Notes: a model not told the origin generated them from the letters alone. Shown: positions 51,296 through 63,100, counted from the first letter of the stretch. The stretch is 64,000 nucleotides of DNA from Flavobacteriaceae bacterium UBA1682 (GCA_002320285.1 DCKE01000023.1:1-64000), one strand, 5' to 3'. Program-made: numbers and translations.

Positions 51296-52531
51296 TTATC
51301 TTGAGCTACTACTACCACTTCTACTGCTAGAACCGCCACCAGATCCTCTACTACTGGATGATGCCCCCATACTTGACGAACTAGAAGAACGTCCACTTGA
51401 CATCGAAGAAGAGCTTCTACTTGAGGAACCACTATTGGAATTAAAACTCGAACTCGATCTTGATGAGGTAGCCGCACGTTCTATACGCGCCGGCTGACTA
51501 GTCGTCATAGAACTAGATCTAGACACAGCATTGCCACTAACAGAACTTCTGCTAGATGCACTCCTAACACTACTACTAGTCGTTGAAGGCGCAATACGGC
51601 TCGTTGTTGTACTATTGGCAGACCTTGAAGAAGAAGAACTCACCTCTCTTGAACTACTAGCCGGTCTTGTACTCGTTGTATTATAACTGTCGCGAGAGCT
51701 GCTGTTGACCTGGCGTCCCGAACTACTTCCGTCATTACCCCTACCTGAACTCACTGAGTTTCCGCTTTGACTCTGTACTGATCGATTACTATTTCTACTT
51801 TGATCTAAGACGTAGCGATTAGAAGTATTGGCATTTCTATTGCTAAATGAGTTTTGCGGATTTTGTCTCTCATATGAATTCCCACGCACATCATTTAAAA
51901 GTCTGACAGATCTAGAGCTTCTTCTATCTGAGGCGTATACATAACGGTTACTCGTATTGATATGTACGTGAATATTGTTTCTATATCGGTATATTGGATA
52001 AGGCTCCCAAGGCGAATAATACGTTGGATAATAATTCCAATACCACGAAGAATAATAGGGTCTATAAGAAACTCCCCAGAAAACATCAAACAAAATTGGT
52101 GTCGACACATAAACCGGTTCATAAATATAATTGCGTCCATACAGGTACTCATTACCTACAATTTGCACCTGAACGCGATTTTTACGATCTTTCTCTACCT
52201 CAATAGTCGCGACGTCCTGAAACATATCCTGACCTAAAACAGCCTGTATAACAATCAAGTGAGTTTGACCCTCTGTAACTTCAATAACCCTTAAATAATC
52301 TACGTAATTATCTCTATTTAGGTCCAAGTTGGATATTTGTGACTGCGGATCATTTAGACGTCTCTCGAAATCGGCTAAATCTCTAGAGTCCCCGAAAATA
52401 GATGCAACAGCTTGTAAATCTAAGTTATCACTAATATCATAATTCATAGCAGTAACAGTAGCTTTCTGAGAATATCCTAAAGCAGAAAGCAAAAGCGCTA
52501 TACATATTAATGTTGTTCTATATAATTTCAT
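51296..52531 (-). CDS. Exported protein with long Ser/Arg-rich low-complexity tail
   Basis: 411 residues from ATG at 52531. The signal peptide is MKLYRTTLICIALLLSALGY, cleaved before SQKATV. Residues about 20-150 form a folded part (YDISDNLDLQAVASIFGDSR, LDLNRDNYVDYLRVIEVTEG). An aromatic Tyr/Trp-rich stretch follows (YRPYYSSWYWNYYPTYYSPW). The last approximately 220 residues are almost all Ser, Arg, Asn and Gly, ending RSGSGGGSS-like and highly basic. I recall similar uncharacterised secreted proteins in flavobacteria. The tail could bind DNA, polysaccharide or cell wall. An upstream start at 52627 would lack a signal sequence and is rejected. Confidence 0.8.
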   Translation of the reverse strand: MKLYRTTLICIALLLSALGYSQKATVTAMNYDISDNLDLQAVASIFGDSRDLADFERRLNDPQSQISNLDLNRDNYVDYLRVIEVTEGQTHLIVIQAVLGQDMFQDVATIEVEKDRKNRVQVQIVGNEYLYGRNYIYEPVYVSTPILFDVFWGVSYRPYYSSWYWNYYPTYYSPWEPYPIYRYRNNIHVHINTSNRYVYASDRRSSRSVRLLNDVRGNSYERQNPQNSFSNRNANTSNRYVLDQSRNSNRSVQSQSGNSVSSGRGNDGSSSGRQVNSSSRDSYNTTSTRPASSSREVSSSSSRSANSTTTSRIAPSTTSSSVRSASSRSSVSGNAVSRSSSMTTSQPARIERAATSSRSSSSFNSNSGSSSRSSSSMSSGRSSSSSSMGASSSSRGSGGGSSSRSGSSSSR

Positions 52532-52608
52532 GTTTTCGTTTTTTTGATGTTTACTATTATCATAATACCAACTACTATGCCAATAATAAAATCCCACATT
52601 AAAAACAA

Positions 52609-52642
52609 CAATCCCAGCACTTGACAAGTACTGGGATTGCTA
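52609..52642 (-). terminator. Terminator after the OmpA/PorE-like gene
   Basis: AATCCCAG-ACTTG pairing with CAAGT-CTGGGATT, a long stem of about 13 bp with one mismatch, 23 bases after the stop. Confidence 0.75.
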
Positions 52643-52664
52643 GAGACAATTTAAAAAAGTGTTT

Positions 52665-54551
52665 TTATTTTTGTAAAATAATAAATTCTGATCTTCTATT
52701 AATCGCGTGTTGTTCTTCTGTACAATGATCGCCACAAGTCACTCTTGGTTTACTTTCACCAAATCCTTGAGCTTCTAAACGATCTGGAGAGATACCCATA
52801 GACAACATATATTGTAATGTTGTTTGAGCTCTTCTTTCAGATAATTTCAAATTGTATTCGTCACTTCCTCTAGAATCTGTATGAGCTTCAATTTTAATTC
52901 TCATATTTGGATTACGTTCCATTACTTGAACTAATTTATTCAACTCAAACGATCCTTGTTGTGTAATATTTGTTTTGTCAAACTCGAAGAATACATCTCC
53001 TAATAATACTTGTTCGTCAACCACAATTACCTCAATTGGTTTTAAAGCCACCGTAACTTGTTGTCTTCCTCCTTTATGTGGTGGAAGGTTGACGATTTTT
53101 CCTTCGAAACCATTTTTATCCACTTGTAGCACAAATCCTTGACGGCATTCCACTACATATTCTACCAATCCGCGTGCATCACTATATTTGACTTCGATAA
53201 TGTTTTTTCTATCATCTAAGATTTTAACCTGAGCACCAGTCAAGATCTCTCCTGTTTTCTCATTGATAACCGTTACATACATCTCTACATTACAAACCGG
53301 AATGGCTTTATAGATATCATCTCTTCCTACGCGGTTCGTAGAGAAAAATCCAATGTTCTTATCGGGGTAAAAAGAGAAAGCAAAATCGTCTTTTGCCGTA
53401 TTAATAGGACCTCCTAAATTCTTTAATTCAGCATCTTTAATTTCTAAATCCAATACATATACATCCAATCCTCCAAATCCTTTTCTAGAATCTGATGCGA
53501 AATACAGTTTGTTATCGTCAGAAATAAAAGGGAATGATTCTCTTCCTTCTGTATTGACTCTACTTCCTAAGTTTTGTGGTTCTGTATAAGTACCATCTTC
53601 TTTTATTGTAACCTTCCAGATATCCATTCCTCCAAGAGTTCCTGGCATATCAGAAGCAAAATACAAGGTTTTCCCATCTTTGCTCAAACTAGGGTTACTA
53701 ACAGAATAGTCTTTTCCATTATATGGGAAAGCTTCAAAATCGCCCCATTTCTTTCCTTTTTTAGTTGCTTTAAACAAACTTACTTTTCCGAGTTTCAACA
53801 ATTTTGCTTTGTTTTTAACAAAATTACCCTCACGGAAACTTTCCGTAGCAAAAAACATGGTCTTCCCATCGGCACTAACTGTCGCTGGTCCGTCATGGTA
53901 TTTCGTATTAACTTCTGAAATAGCCTTGATTTCGCTAAAAACTTGACTTTGAGGATCAAATTTCGCTTGGAACAAATCCAAGAAAGGTTGATTATTCCAT
54001 CCGTAAGTTTTTTTGTTCTCTGTACGTGTTGAAGTAAAATAAAGCGTATCGTTTTGAGATAAGAATGCGCCAAAATCAGATCCATCTGGTATATTGATTC
54101 CACTATCTTCAAAAGTAAACAATTCCTCTTGACTTCTCAACTTCGGTATATAATCTGGATCTCTTTGAAAAGCAATGGTTCGTTGATCTGACGGTGCTAA
54201 TCTTGCAAATTTACGCATCACATCGTTAGCCGTGTCGTAACGCCCACTCGCTTTAAGCATTTGTGCATACTTATAATATATTTCAGCGTCTAGTTTAGGA
54301 TCTGCCTCAATTGCCTTACCGTAGTATTTAGCTGCCTCAACGGTATTAAAAATATTATAATAGCTCTCTGCTAATTGCAGATTAATGTAATTATCTGTTT
54401 TAACTCCTCTGACCAATTTCTGATATTCCTTTGCTGCATTGACAAATTCATACTTGCTAAAATACTGATCGGCAACCTTGGTTTTTTCATCTTGAGCATG
54501 CCCTAGAAACACACTACAAGTAAAAAACAGACTTAAATATATTTTTTTCAT
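52665..54551 (-). CDS. PorE-like OmpA family protein (TPR, PD40 propeller, carboxypeptidase-like domain, OmpA)
   Basis: 628 residues. The signal peptide is KKIYLSLFFTCSVFLGHAQ. TPR-like helices cover about 20-125 (FSKYEFVNAAKEYQKLVRGV). A WD40/PD40 beta-propeller covers about 150-410 (NPSLSKDGKTLYFASDMPGT, SFPFISDDNKLYFASDSRKG). A CarboxypepD_reg-like domain covers about 415-500. The OmpA C-domain covers about 510-628 (FFEFDKTNITQQGSFELNKL, EAHTDSRGSDEYNLKLSERR), which binds peptidoglycan. The order matches PorE of type IX secretion. It lies 116 bases after the PorP/SprF copy, so they are likely co-expressed for adhesin export. Confidence 0.9.
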   Translation of the reverse strand: MKKIYLSLFFTCSVFLGHAQDEKTKVADQYFSKYEFVNAAKEYQKLVRGVKTDNYINLQLAESYYNIFNTVEAAKYYGKAIEADPKLDAEIYYKYAQMLKASGRYDTANDVMRKFARLAPSDQRTIAFQRDPDYIPKLRSQEELFTFEDSGINIPDGSDFGAFLSQNDTLYFTSTRTENKKTYGWNNQPFLDLFQAKFDPQSQVFSEIKAISEVNTKYHDGPATVSADGKTMFFATESFREGNFVKNKAKLLKLGKVSLFKATKKGKKWGDFEAFPYNGKDYSVSNPSLSKDGKTLYFASDMPGTLGGMDIWKVTIKEDGTYTEPQNLGSRVNTEGRESFPFISDDNKLYFASDSRKGFGGLDVYVLDLEIKDAELKNLGGPINTAKDDFAFSFYPDKNIGFFSTNRVGRDDIYKAIPVCNVEMYVTVINEKTGEILTGAQVKILDDRKNIIEVKYSDARGLVEYVVECRQGFVLQVDKNGFEGKIVNLPPHKGGRQQVTVALKPIEVIVVDEQVLLGDVFFEFDKTNITQQGSFELNKLVQVMERNPNMRIKIEAHTDSRGSDEYNLKLSERRAQTTLQYMLSMGISPDRLEAQGFGESKPRVTCGDHCTEEQHAINRRSEFIILQK

Positions 54552-54667
54552 ATGTAGATATTATTTTTTTTAAGATCATATAAAATTGCTATGAATTTCA
54601 CGGTAGTGATTACCTACAGTTGTACTATTAATAGCGACTTCATACTGTGAATACTGTTTTTTTAAAA

Positions 54668-55591
54668 TTAAAAATATCTTGGTGAACTCGATACTCTTTT
54701 CGAGAAATAAATATCGTACAATAAAATAAACTCGTGCGAAGCTTTGGCTTTAACTTTAAGATCTGACATCACGTGATCGTATGCATATCCTACGCGCAAG
54801 TTTGGAGTGATTCTATAATTGATCATCCCACCGATAGCATCGTCAATACGATAATTTGCTCCAATTTCAAATTTATTAATATACATCAAGTTCACAGATA
54901 AATCTGCTGATACCGGTGCATCCATGGCGTACTTCACCATAAAATACGGTTTCAATTTAAAATCTTGATTTAATTCAAATACATATCCCCCTGTCAAAAA
55001 TGCATGCATCACTTGGCTACCGTATTTTTTACCATCATAGTCCAAATAACGCCCTTTTAACATATTAGGCACCCCCAATCCTACATAGTAGTTTTGAGTG
55101 TAATAGAACGCCCCTGCTCCAACATTGAAAAGCGTGCTTTTCGAATCTTCCGCAAATGATGGATCGTTAGCATCCATATAACTTTCACTTCCAATATCAG
55201 AATACAGACCAATATCATGTAAGGTTACACCTGCTTTAAGACCCAAAGCCAATTTGTGCTCGCCTCCTAAATCTAAGGTATAAGAAAAATCTCCATAAAT
55301 GTTATTTTCCTTTACAGGTCCGATTTTATCGCTAATGACTGAAAGACCCAATCCCACTTTTTTACCCACACGAGTATGCCCAAACAAGGTTCCCGTTTGT
55401 GGGGCTCCATCAAGACCAGCCCATTGCTGACGGTATAACAATCCCATCGACAAGGATTCCTGTGATCCCGCATAAGCCGGATTGACCACACTCATATTAT
55501 ACATGTACTGCGTATAGTGAGGCGCCTGCTGAGCTTGAGCTTCGCTAAGAAATAAAAAAACAGTTAAAGCTGCGAGATATAATTTCTTCAT
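54668..55591 (-). CDS. PorP/SprF family type IX secretion membrane protein, copy B
   Basis: 307 residues. The signal peptide is KKLYLAALTVFLFLSEAQA, followed by the family start QQAPHYTQYMYNMSVVNPAYAG. An outer-membrane barrel follows (GLLYRQQWAGLDGAPQTGTL, RITPNLRVGYAYDHVMSDL) and the C-terminus is SKRVSSSPRYF. SprF/PorP proteins are outer-membrane partners for adhesins with type B sorting domains. The mature protein differs from copy A at 56178-57101 by one residue (Tyr versus Phe in IGLYSD), but the signal peptides and many synonymous codons differ. It is adjacent to the PorE-like gene. Confidence 0.92.
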   Translation of the reverse strand: MKKLYLAALTVFLFLSEAQAQQAPHYTQYMYNMSVVNPAYAGSQESLSMGLLYRQQWAGLDGAPQTGTLFGHTRVGKKVGLGLSVISDKIGPVKENNIYGDFSYTLDLGGEHKLALGLKAGVTLHDIGLYSDIGSESYMDANDPSFAEDSKSTLFNVGAGAFYYTQNYYVGLGVPNMLKGRYLDYDGKKYGSQVMHAFLTGGYVFELNQDFKLKPYFMVKYAMDAPVSADLSVNLMYINKFEIGANYRIDDAIGGMINYRITPNLRVGYAYDHVMSDLKVKAKASHEFILLYDIYFSKRVSSSPRYF

Positions 55592-55656
55592 AAGTATTTA
55601 TTTAAACAAGTTTAAGGGTCTGCAGTTCCCACTACCGACTATAAATTTTAATTATT

Positions 55657-55899
55657 TTAATGTCCTTTAATTCTAATTTCTATTCTTTGCAACTTTTTTA
55701 ACATTTGACTACAGTCTTTTGTTAAAGCGATTCTCAACACATTATCATTTTTTTCAGGACAACCGTCACTACGATTTCGGGTATACCCTAATAAACAGTC
55801 TACTATAAATAGAACTATAATTAATAAACTGTATTTTAAATCCTCCAATATTGCATTTGGATTAGTTATTGTCCAAATATATACTTTTTTTCTTAGCAA
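55657..55899 (-). CDS. Doubtful small membrane protein
   Basis: 80 residues from a TTG start; there is no ATG near the beginning. One hydrophobic segment (YSLLIIVLFIVDCLLGYT) is followed by a Cys-containing, basic tail. I recognise no family. It lies between two duplicated genes and could be a random open frame or a remnant. Confidence 0.25.
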   Translation of the reverse strand: MLRKKVYIWTITNPNAILEDLKYSLLIIVLFIVDCLLGYTRNRSDGCPEKNDNVLRIALTKDCSQMLKKLQRIEIRIKGH

Positions 55900-56062
55900 G
55901 ATAATCGTTTTTTGTTAATTTTTACACACTTCAACTCATTCAAAAATAAATAAATTCTTTAAAAATCATTTTAAAAGCGGTTAAACTCGTAAAAACGGTG
56001 AAAAATATCGATTTTCAATAAAAATATCACATATAAAACAATCTAAAAAACAAGATTTTTCC

Positions 56063-56104
56063 AAAAACAAAAAAACAGTAGTAAATCAATGTTTACTACT
56101 GCTT
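56063..56104 (-). terminator. Strong terminator after PorP/SprF copy A
   Basis: CAGTAGTAAA (56076-56085) pairs with TTTACTACTG (56092-56101). On the minus strand it is followed by TTTTTTTG. It splits the adhesin-copy A unit from the copy B-PorE unit. Confidence 0.8.
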
Positions 56105-56177
56105 CCTATTTGAATATGGACAAACTAATCTAAACGCGGTGTTAAAATCGAAAACAAACCGCGCCCCCCTGAACACT

Positions 56178-57101
56178 TTAAAAATATCTTGGTGAGCTAG
56201 ATACCCTCTTGGAAAAATAAATATCGTATAACAAAATAAATTCATGCGATGCTTTGGCTTTAACCTTTAAATCAGACATCACGTGATCATAGGCATATCC
56301 CACACGAAGATTCGGTGTGATTCTATAATTGATCATCCCACCAATGGCATCATCTATTCTATAATTTGCCCCAATCTCAAATTTATTGATATACATCAGG
56401 TTTACCGACAAATCTGCCGAAACCGGCGCATCCATCGCGTACTTAACCATAAAATACGGTTTTAATTTAAAATCTTGATTTAATTCAAACACATAACCCC
56501 CAGTCAAAAAGGCATGCATCACTTGACTACCGTATTTTTTACCGTCATAATCCAAATAACGCCCTTTAAGCATATTGGGAACGCCCAGTCCCACATAGTA
56601 GTTTTGAGTATAGTAAAAAGCTCCTGCGCCAACGTTAAACAGCGTACTTTTCGAATCTTCTGCAAACGACGGATCGTTAGCATCCATATAACTCTCGCTT
56701 CCGATGTCAGAAAACAAACCGATGTCGTGTAAGGTTACCCCTGCCTTAAGACCTAAGGCTAATTTGTGTTCTCCGCCTAAATCTAAAGTGTATGAAAAAT
56801 CTCCATAAATGTTATTCTCTTTAACCGGCCCTATTTTATCGCTGATAACCGAAAGTCCCAATCCCACTTTTTTACCTACACGAGTATGTCCAAACAAGGT
56901 TCCTGTTTGAGGGGCTCCATCAAGACCTGCCCATTGTTGGCGGTACAACAACCCCATGGATAGCGATTCCTGAGAACCGGCATAAGCCGGATTAACCACA
57001 CTCATATTATACATATATTGAGTGTAGTGGGGAGCTTGCTGTGCATAGCTTTCACCGACATAGAAGAAGACAGTTAGGGCCGCAAAATATAGTTTCTTCA
57101 T
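56178..57101 (-). CDS. PorP/SprF family type IX secretion membrane protein, copy A
   Basis: 307 residues. The signal peptide differs from copy B (KKLYFAALTVFFYVGESYA), but the mature chain from QQAPHYTQYM onward is the same except one position. It lies 60 bases after the stop of the giant adhesin gene, the classic sprB-sprF order, so it is the presumed dedicated outer-membrane partner for that adhesin. A hairpin with a T-run lies in the short gap and may lower its expression. Confidence 0.92.
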   Translation of the reverse strand: MKKLYFAALTVFFYVGESYAQQAPHYTQYMYNMSVVNPAYAGSQESLSMGLLYRQQWAGLDGAPQTGTLFGHTRVGKKVGLGLSVISDKIGPVKENNIYGDFSYTLDLGGEHKLALGLKAGVTLHDIGLFSDIGSESYMDANDPSFAEDSKSTLFNVGAGAFYYTQNYYVGLGVPNMLKGRYLDYDGKKYGSQVMHAFLTGGYVFELNQDFKLKPYFMVKYAMDAPVSADLSVNLMYINKFEIGANYRIDDAIGGMINYRITPNLRVGYAYDHVMSDLKVKAKASHEFILLYDIYFSKRVSSSPRYF

Positions 57102-57115
57102 AAATATGAGTATTT

Positions 57116-57147
57116 AAAAAAGTCGGCAGTTTACACTGCCGACTTTA
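57116..57147 (-). terminator. Intercistronic hairpin between adhesin and PorP/SprF copy A
   Basis: AAAGTCGGCAGT-ttac-ACTGCCGACTTT, a perfect 12-bp stem. On the minus strand it is followed by TTTAAATAC, 15 bases after the adhesin stop and 15 bases before the next ATG. It looks like an attenuator or a 3'-stabilising stem. Confidence 0.65.
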
Positions 57148-57161
57148 AGTTTGTTAATTGA

Positions 57162-60100
57162 TTATTTATTGATTTGAACCCATCCTGTTCTGGTTTTACC
57201 ATGTGCAATAACCACGTAGTAATATGTTCCATCAGGAAGTGATTTACCAGATTTATCTTGACCATACCATTGATCGGTATACTCACCTTGGAAGGCAAAC
57301 ACCTCAGCACCGTAGCGGTTATAAATCATCATACTGGTTACCCCGTGTTCTTTTAAGTCGAAACGATCATTTTTACCATCGCCATTAGGAGAAATTCCCT
57401 TTTGAATCGGACAATCTAGATAGCTCACTTTAAAGCTGCTTTCATCCGTACATAACCCATCTTCTGAAGAGGCATATACATATATGGTTTGCGCATACAA
57501 CACTTGACTACCTGCTGCCAATTCAATTCCCTTACCACCTGATTGAGTAAAGTATTTGTTATGTTCTGACAATGGAACCAAAGTATGTAAATGACATTCT
57601 AACTCCACATCTTCGAAAACATCTGCTCTAACTGCAGCTGTAATAGACACCTTATAAGAAATTTCCTCATAACAACCCGCGTCATCATTTTTCTGCAGTA
57701 TATAAATCTTATGCGTTTTCACTTCTGTTAAAACATCACCTGGCTGATATTGTATTCCCTGTGCAGCGGCTTCTGTGTAATAGAATTGATTAGCCTCTAG
57801 TGCTGGCAAAGTATAAGTAGCACAAATGGTAACATCTTCACGAGCTACAGGTAACTCACCCTTTAATACCTTAAACGGCAACTCAAATACTTCCTTACAC
57901 CCAGTTCTGGTATCTTCTACCAGAATAAATACTTTTCTATCTTCCCCATTGGTTACCAATTCATACATTGGATCTATAGGATTAGTCCCCGATTCTGCAT
58001 CAGCCAGTTCCTGGTGATACGTTACGTTATAAATCTTTCGATCCGAAATTCTAAACATATAGTCTTCCACCGTCGTCAAATCAACCTTAATCGGCGCTAA
58101 CGAATTTCTACAAATTTCAAAAGCTTTTGGAGCACCAACTACCGTATTTATAGGAGGGAAAATCTCTACTTTAACCTCTCCCATAACATCACAATCAATG
58201 GCGTCGTATTTAGCAACTACTTTATAAGTTCCACTTTCACTCACTACTAAATCCGGTTTGTCTTCACCAGGCAACAACACATCGTCTTTAAACCATCTGA
58301 TGGTAACATCCTCGCTAGCTAAACCAGAGTTAATTGTTCTCGACTCACCATTACAGAGAGCATTCCCATTTTCAACCAATAAATCAGCTCCTAAGTCCAA
58401 GTTACCTAAATCAAAACTGGCTGCTCCAAAAAAGACTGCAGATGAATGACTCGCCGTAGTACAAAAATCCATTACAGCTAATTTAATGTGATAGGTACGT
58501 CCTGGTACAACATATACCGTCTCAGAACTCATTCCTACTGTTGAGCCCGCAAAATTGATCGGAGCTTCACCCGCAGGCGATTGACCGGCTCTTTCATACT
58601 GATTCCAGAATAAATCTGGATTTGAGCTTTGACAAGTTCCTCCAGCTTTTGAGGTATCCCAAATTGTATTTAACGCGATAGGCGTATTTGTCCCTTTAAT
58701 TTTAGCCAAATTTCGCCCCTCTCCTGTTGTCGTATCAATTAACCAAGCGGCAAATAAAGATCCGTTTCTACAAGTATAGGTACATCCACTGATGTAGCTA
58801 TTCGACGCAAACAAATAATCGAACTTGATCGAATCCTTGATTGAAAAGAAATCAAATTCCAACTGAGTCACACGCATTCTACCATCAAATTCCGGGTTTC
58901 CACCTGTATCATTTATAGCGTCGTTTAAATCTTTATCTCCGACCCAACGATGCGGATTATTTCCTTTTGCAGTCGTTGTAAAAGGGCCTGGTACAAATTG
59001 CACCTCACTAGTCGACAAAACAATTCCTTCTTCAAAAGGAAATTCAGTACCGTTTTTAGTAAAAGACCCCAATGTATTGATCGACTTAGTCGCTAAACTA
59101 CCGTCACCAATCTGGTAATGCACATTGGAAACAAGGTCACAATTGGAAACTACTAACACATCCTTAACCAATTCTTCGGGTGTGTATTTGGTACCACTTG
59201 GGCTGACTTCTAAATAGGATGGTGTATTGATACAAACCTTAAAAATATCTCTATAAGTCGCTGCTGTACTACCTACAATAGCTAAACGGATATAATACTT
59301 GTTACCAGGTATTAGATTATTAAACATCCTACTAGATAATGTCGTAGTCAAATTAAAACACTCAACTGCCGTATTACCTATTGCACTACAAGGCAAATTA
59401 TACAAAGACCCTGTTACTGTACCGTATACATTCCCTGACGGGCTTACCCAATCCAAAATTTTAAACAGATGTGAAACATCAGTTGCAGTAAATTCAAACC
59501 AAATATCTTTCCTTGCTACAGTAGTTGAAGCACAAGTTGGCTCTGCTATGGTAGAGGCAAGAGCTCCTGAGAAGGTAGCCGAAACCGATTTACTACAATC
59601 TATACCCTTGTTTACAGGAACCACTATAGCCCCGCTACAATTATTATTACTACCTACCAATGTAAATCCATCTATTGCCGTTGACCAGTCACTGGTGGTT
59701 GAATTATTATCCGAACATTTTGCTCTAACATAAATGGTATACCCCTTACCTGACGGTAAACCCGTAATAGTTGTATTCGGAGCGCCTGTCACTGGAACCG
59801 TCTTAAGCACCGTACCTGTAACATCATCCTTATAATCCATTACGACAACTTCCCACGATGTAATTCCGCCGTCTTGACTCCAGCTAACATCTATCGATGA
59901 GCTGGTTTCATTACTCAATTTCACATAATAAGGCTCTGGACAGTTTTCCACTTTCTTAAGCGTTATGTTATCCACATATAAGTTGGTAATTCCAACAGAA
60001 GGCACATGCCATGCGAGATTCACATTTCCTTTAATACCATTAATAAAAGCAACTTCCTCTACAAAATTTCCATTATTATTCGTTCTAGAAGCCACAACCT

Positions 60101-63100
60101 GCGTCGTAAAGTTCTTAGGATCAATACCGGCTGTAGACAATAGAACTTGCAAATTATTGCTATTTGTCGTTGTTGCTTTGTAATGATATTTCAATACATA
60201 CATACCACCGTCTAAAGTAATAGGTGGCGAAATCAACCAGTCATCGTGAGTTTTACCACTAGTGCCGTAAAAATACATCGAATGAGTTCCTTCAAAAACA
60301 CCAGCGGCCGTAGTTACCATAGCCCATCTATTGGTTGTTGAAGTTCCGGTAGCATCCGCGTTAGCATCAATTACCGACCAACATCTATACGTTTTATCAC
60401 TCAAATTAAATCCTTCCCAATAAGGCGCCGTATCAACCCCACAAGTAGTTGTGAAATAAAACGGTCCTTGCCAGATACTATATCCTCCAGTACTACAAAT
60501 TGTACGCACGTAATATTCATAATCCGTATTGGGTTTTAAAGTGGCTCCAGAAGTTACATTGGTAACTATATTTTCTTTTTTAGCTGTTGGAGTTCCATTC
60601 TTTGAAGGGTATTTACCTCCCTCTTCTTGAACAAAATACTCCCAGTTCTTAGCGCCGGATTTATCGTCCCAGAAGATCGTCGCTTTATCACTAGCATAAT
60701 CTTTTGAATCAATCACAGAAGGCAACGGTTCTATACAACCCTTAACCTCTTCGACAACCACACTGTCAATATATAAATTAACCGCGGTAGTCGCAGAAGT
60801 TACATGCCAACCAATATTAACAACACCACTCACTCCTTGGATAAATACATATTCTTCTACCCAGTCAGCGCTACCTACATACTCCGCTTTTGCGACCACT
60901 GTATGTGTAAAGTTTGCCGGAGCGATTCCCGTATTAGATAACATCACTTCAAATTCATTGATGTTCGCTGTTCCAACAGCAGTTCTGTATTTATATTTTA
61001 AACGATAGGATTTTCCTGCGTCAAATTTAATTCTCGGTGAAATTAACCAGTCGTTATGAGGTGCTTTGTCTTTGGCTCCTGTAAAATACATCGAATGCGT
61101 CCCTTCAAACTTGATGGTACTCGTTTTCCAAATACCGGTACCCGTAGGTGAAGTAGCGTCTGCATTACCATCGATAATCGTCCAGCAAATCAACGATTGG
61201 TCACTCGTATCAAACCCTTCTTTAAAAGGGGTGTTAAACACACCACAGGCCGTTCTAAATTTATAAGGACCTGACCAATCACTAAAATCACCATTACCGC
61301 AATCGGTACGTACATAGAATTCGTATTCGGTATTTTGCTCCAGCGTTTTCCCATCTTTATCAACAGCTACTACTGTCTCTTTAGTTTTAGTTGCAGTTCC
61401 AGTTGTAGTAGCAATAGGAATAACTCCTCCCGCTTTTTGAACAACATACTCCCAGTTAGAACCGAATTTATCATCCCATAAAATCGTGGCACTAGAATCT
61501 TTTTCATCTTTAGCTCCTAAATTCAATGGTTCCGGACAAGTTACTTCTTCTACAAATACATTGTCGATATGAATGTACGAATACTGTGTTGATGAAGTCG
61601 CGTGCCAAGACAGGTTTACGTTACCGCCTACAGCCGTAATAAAAGTCGTTTGTTGCTTCCAATCGTTAGATGGTTCATAGTTTTGCTTAGGAACAACAAC
61701 CTCTGTAAATTTACTGAGTTCAGTTCCTGTTTTAGACAACAACACCGCAAACTCGTAATTATAAGAAGTTGTTGAACTCGTTCTGTAATTATATTTTAAA
61801 CGGTATATTTTAGTTGCATTAAAACTAAATGTAGGTGAAATCAACCAATCGTTATGCGGTAAATTTGCAGTAACTGCAGACCCATAAAATCTTGCTGCTT
61901 GATCCCCCTCAAATGCAGGTGTATTGAGATGCCATAAATTAGACGTAGCACTAGTCGAATCTCCATTCGCATCTACTATAGTCCAGCAAGGCCAAGTCGT
62001 CGAGTTTTTATTAAATCCTTCCCAAAATGGCAGCGCTTGTGTAGCACATAAGGTCTTGAATTTAAACGGTCCTATCCACTCACTGTTTTTTCCTACACCA
62101 CAACTAGAACGCAAGTAATACTCATATTCGGTATTAGGTAATAAATTTACTCCTCCACTTCCGCTTGTTTTTCCCGTAGTAACGATTTTAGTCTTAGACA
62201 AACTTCCACTACCTACAGGTAAAGCACCTCCTGCTGGTTGAATAAAATATTCCCAATTGGAATTTATCTTGTCTTCCCATTCAAATGTTACCGAACCGGA
62301 ATCCACTTTAGTCACCTTAGGATCTTCTGGACCTATACAATCCACTTTCTTGATAGATATCTGATCGAGGTAGATATAAGAAGTTGCTAAAGCAGTTACA
62401 TGCCATCCGATATAGGCTTTACCTACAACATTTGTTATATAAACCGTTTTCTTTTCGTAAGCACCGTTTTTATAACCTTCTTTAGCTACTAATAGTTTTT
62501 TAAACTCCACAGGATCTACTCCATTAACAGATAGTGACACATCAAATTCGTTTACATAAGATGCATTGGTTCTATAGTAATATGACAGTTCATAAATATC
62601 TGTTGCTACCATATTAATCGCAGGACTAATCAACCAATCGTCATGTACTTTACCCGTACCTGTTCCATAAAAACGCATACTCATGGTTCCTTCTTGTGCA
62701 TAACTGGCTCCCGAATATTCACTCCACATATTAGATGTTGATGTGCCATCTTTATTAATATCCAATACAGCCCAACAACTTTTGGTTTTAGACGCCGCTT
62801 CAAAACCTTCTAGATAAGGTAGCGTTAAGATATTACAAGCTGTTTTAAACACAAATGGTCCAGACCAGTCGCTCATTTTGCTTCCAGCACATTTCGAGCG
62901 GACATAGAATTCATATTCTGTATTCCCCTGCAAATTAGCTCCTTTACTCGTTTTAGTAACTGTAGCTTCAGGTTTTGTACTTACTGTACCTGCACCAACC
63001 GGATCACCATCACCTTTAGGCTGAATTACATATTCCCAAGACTTATTAAAGAGATCTTCCCATATTAAAGTAGCGGCATTAGCTTCTACATCTTTCACGT

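Larger units (their letters stand above)
55592..56177. other. Spacer between the two PorP/SprF genes
   Basis: 586 bases. It holds a doubtful small ORF (55657-55899), a strong terminator (56063-56104), AT-rich sequence, and at about 55621-55642 a decayed look-alike (CTGCAGTTCCCACTACCGAC) of the hairpin that precedes copy A. No RNA gene was recognised. Confidence 0.55.
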
